Shown: positions 6,240 to 6,906 of the stretch, piece after piece
Position numbering within the stretch: position 1 is the first letter of the stretch
Layout: each line of letters opens with the position of its first letter
Assembly (NCBI GenBank): GCA_030622805.1
Contig: JAUXFR010000075.1
Span: forward strand, 1 to 6,906
Source of the DNA: Anaerolineae bacterium
GTDB lineage: Bacteria; Chloroflexota; Anaerolineae; Anaerolineales; UBA4823
DNA: 6,906 nt
Direction: 5' to 3'
Made by a program: the position numbers and the translations under genes
The notes under the pieces: model-generated
Databases searched by the model: none
Told to the model about the DNA's origin: nothing
The model's input: only the letters and a program-made list of their open reading frames with translations

Positions 6240-6906
6240 TCACTCCCGCAGTGATGAGAGATTATTTACGCTCAGGCTTGCCAGAAATTCACGATCCTTT
6301 ACCGTCAAAGGTGCGGTTTCCAATAAATCGGGACGCCTTTGCCAGGTGCGCAGCAAAGCTTGCTCGCGGCGCCATCTGTCTATTCGAGCGTGATCGCCGG
6401 AAAGCAGGACATCCGGAACATGCCAACCACGGTACTCCGGGGGACGTGTATAATGGGGGTACTCCAGCAAGTCGGATGCGAAAGAATCATCCCATGCTCC
6501 ATCCGGATCACCCAGCGCACCAGGTATCAGGCGCGTGACTGCGTCAATTACGACCAGGGCAGCCAGTTCTCCACCTGTGAGCACAAAATCACCGATCGAA
6601 ATTTCATCCGTAACCAGGTGCTGACGGACACGCTCATCTACTCCTTCGTATCTGCCGCATAGTAATGCCAGATGGACGGTTGGTGATACCTCTTGCGGGT
6701 CGATTTCAGTAGCAGCAAGCTCCTGCGCTACCGCCTGGGTAAATGTACGTCCCTGAGGTGTCAGCAGGATAACAGGGCAGACCGGAGGTGAACCTAATAC
6801 ACCCTCAACCGCCTCGAAAATCGGTTCCGTTTTCATTACCATCCCTCCCCCTCCACCGTACGGCAAGTCGTCCGTAACATGGTGTCGGTCGACAGTCCAA
6901 TCACGG
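6240..6906 (-). CDS. trmD: tRNA (guanine-37-N1)-methyltransferase TrmD, 5' end cut off by window
   Basis: TrmD uses S-adenosylmethionine to methylate N1 of G37, next to the anticodon, in certain tRNAs, which prevents +1 frameshifting; it is normally essential. The visible 221 codons begin in the conserved RDWTVDRHHVTDD segment (6905-6867), so about 38 N-terminal residues lie outside; the TTG at 6866 is internal. Landmarks in order are PYGGGGGMVMK, LLCGRYEGVDERV and EISIGDFVLTGGELAA (the trefoil-knot SAM site), TRLIPG, DDSF, PHYTRP and VLLSGDHARIDRWRR. The Arg of TRLIPG and the Asp of DDSF lie 15 residues apart, matching catalytic Arg154 and Asp169 of proteobacterial TrmD. It ends at TGA 6242-6240. 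It appears intact and lies directly upstream of the pseudogene; rplS, its frequent neighbour, is not downstream here. Confidence 0.97.
   Translation of the reverse strand, partial: RDWTVDRHHVTDDLPYGGGGGMVMKTEPIFEAVEGVLGSPPVCPVILLTPQGRTFTQAVAQELAATEIDPQEVSPTVHLALLCGRYEGVDERVRQHLVTDEISIGDFVLTGGELAALVVIDAVTRLIPGALGDPDGAWDDSFASDLLEYPHYTRPPEYRGWHVPDVLLSGDHARIDRWRREQALLRTWQRRPDLLETAPLTVKDREFLASLSVNNLSSLRE

Noticed and set aside
6058..6662. Plus-strand open frames over trmD and the pseudogene
   Set aside because: They are antisense to trmD and to the RluA remnant, with no recognisable motifs.

Overview
The window is a housekeeping and stress-response locus. Every gene I can support is on the minus strand. 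In transcription order (high to low coordinates) it reads: trmD (5' end cut off by the window edge), a decayed RluA-family pseudouridine synthase, a promoter with a CIRCE operator, hrcA, grpE, dnaK, dnaJ and prmA (3' end cut off at base 1).

The main block, 5846 down to 1, is a classic HrcA/CIRCE-controlled chaperone operon. A sigma-A-type promoter (TTGACG, 18 bp, TATTAT) is followed by a CIRCE inverted repeat and then by hrcA, whose product is the repressor that binds CIRCE. GrpE, DnaK and DnaJ form one Hsp70 chaperone machine, and PrmA methylates ribosomal protein L11. Gaps are 45, 77, 140 and 42 bp. No strong terminator or second promoter is visible inside, so one polycistronic transcript is the simplest reading.

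The 435 bp between the trmD stop and the CIRCE holds no intact gene. About 270 bp of it (roughly 5954-6226, minus strand) is the N-terminal part of an RluA-type pseudouridine synthase. Four in-frame stop codons and no usable start codon make it a pseudogene, and the rest of the gene is missing. This is the least expected thing in the window and does not show up as an open reading frame.

Organism: the gene order hrcA-grpE-dnaK-dnaJ-prmA with CIRCE is the layout known from Bacillota. However, DnaK carries the roughly 23-25 residue N-terminal insertion that Bacillota and Actinomycetota DnaKs lack. That combination, the style of the DnaK sequence and the LPDGY...LGSVLEP style of the RluA remnant suggest Chloroflexota (Dehalococcoidia or Anaerolineae-like). 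This is inference from remembered family sequences. No exotic or defence-type system was found.
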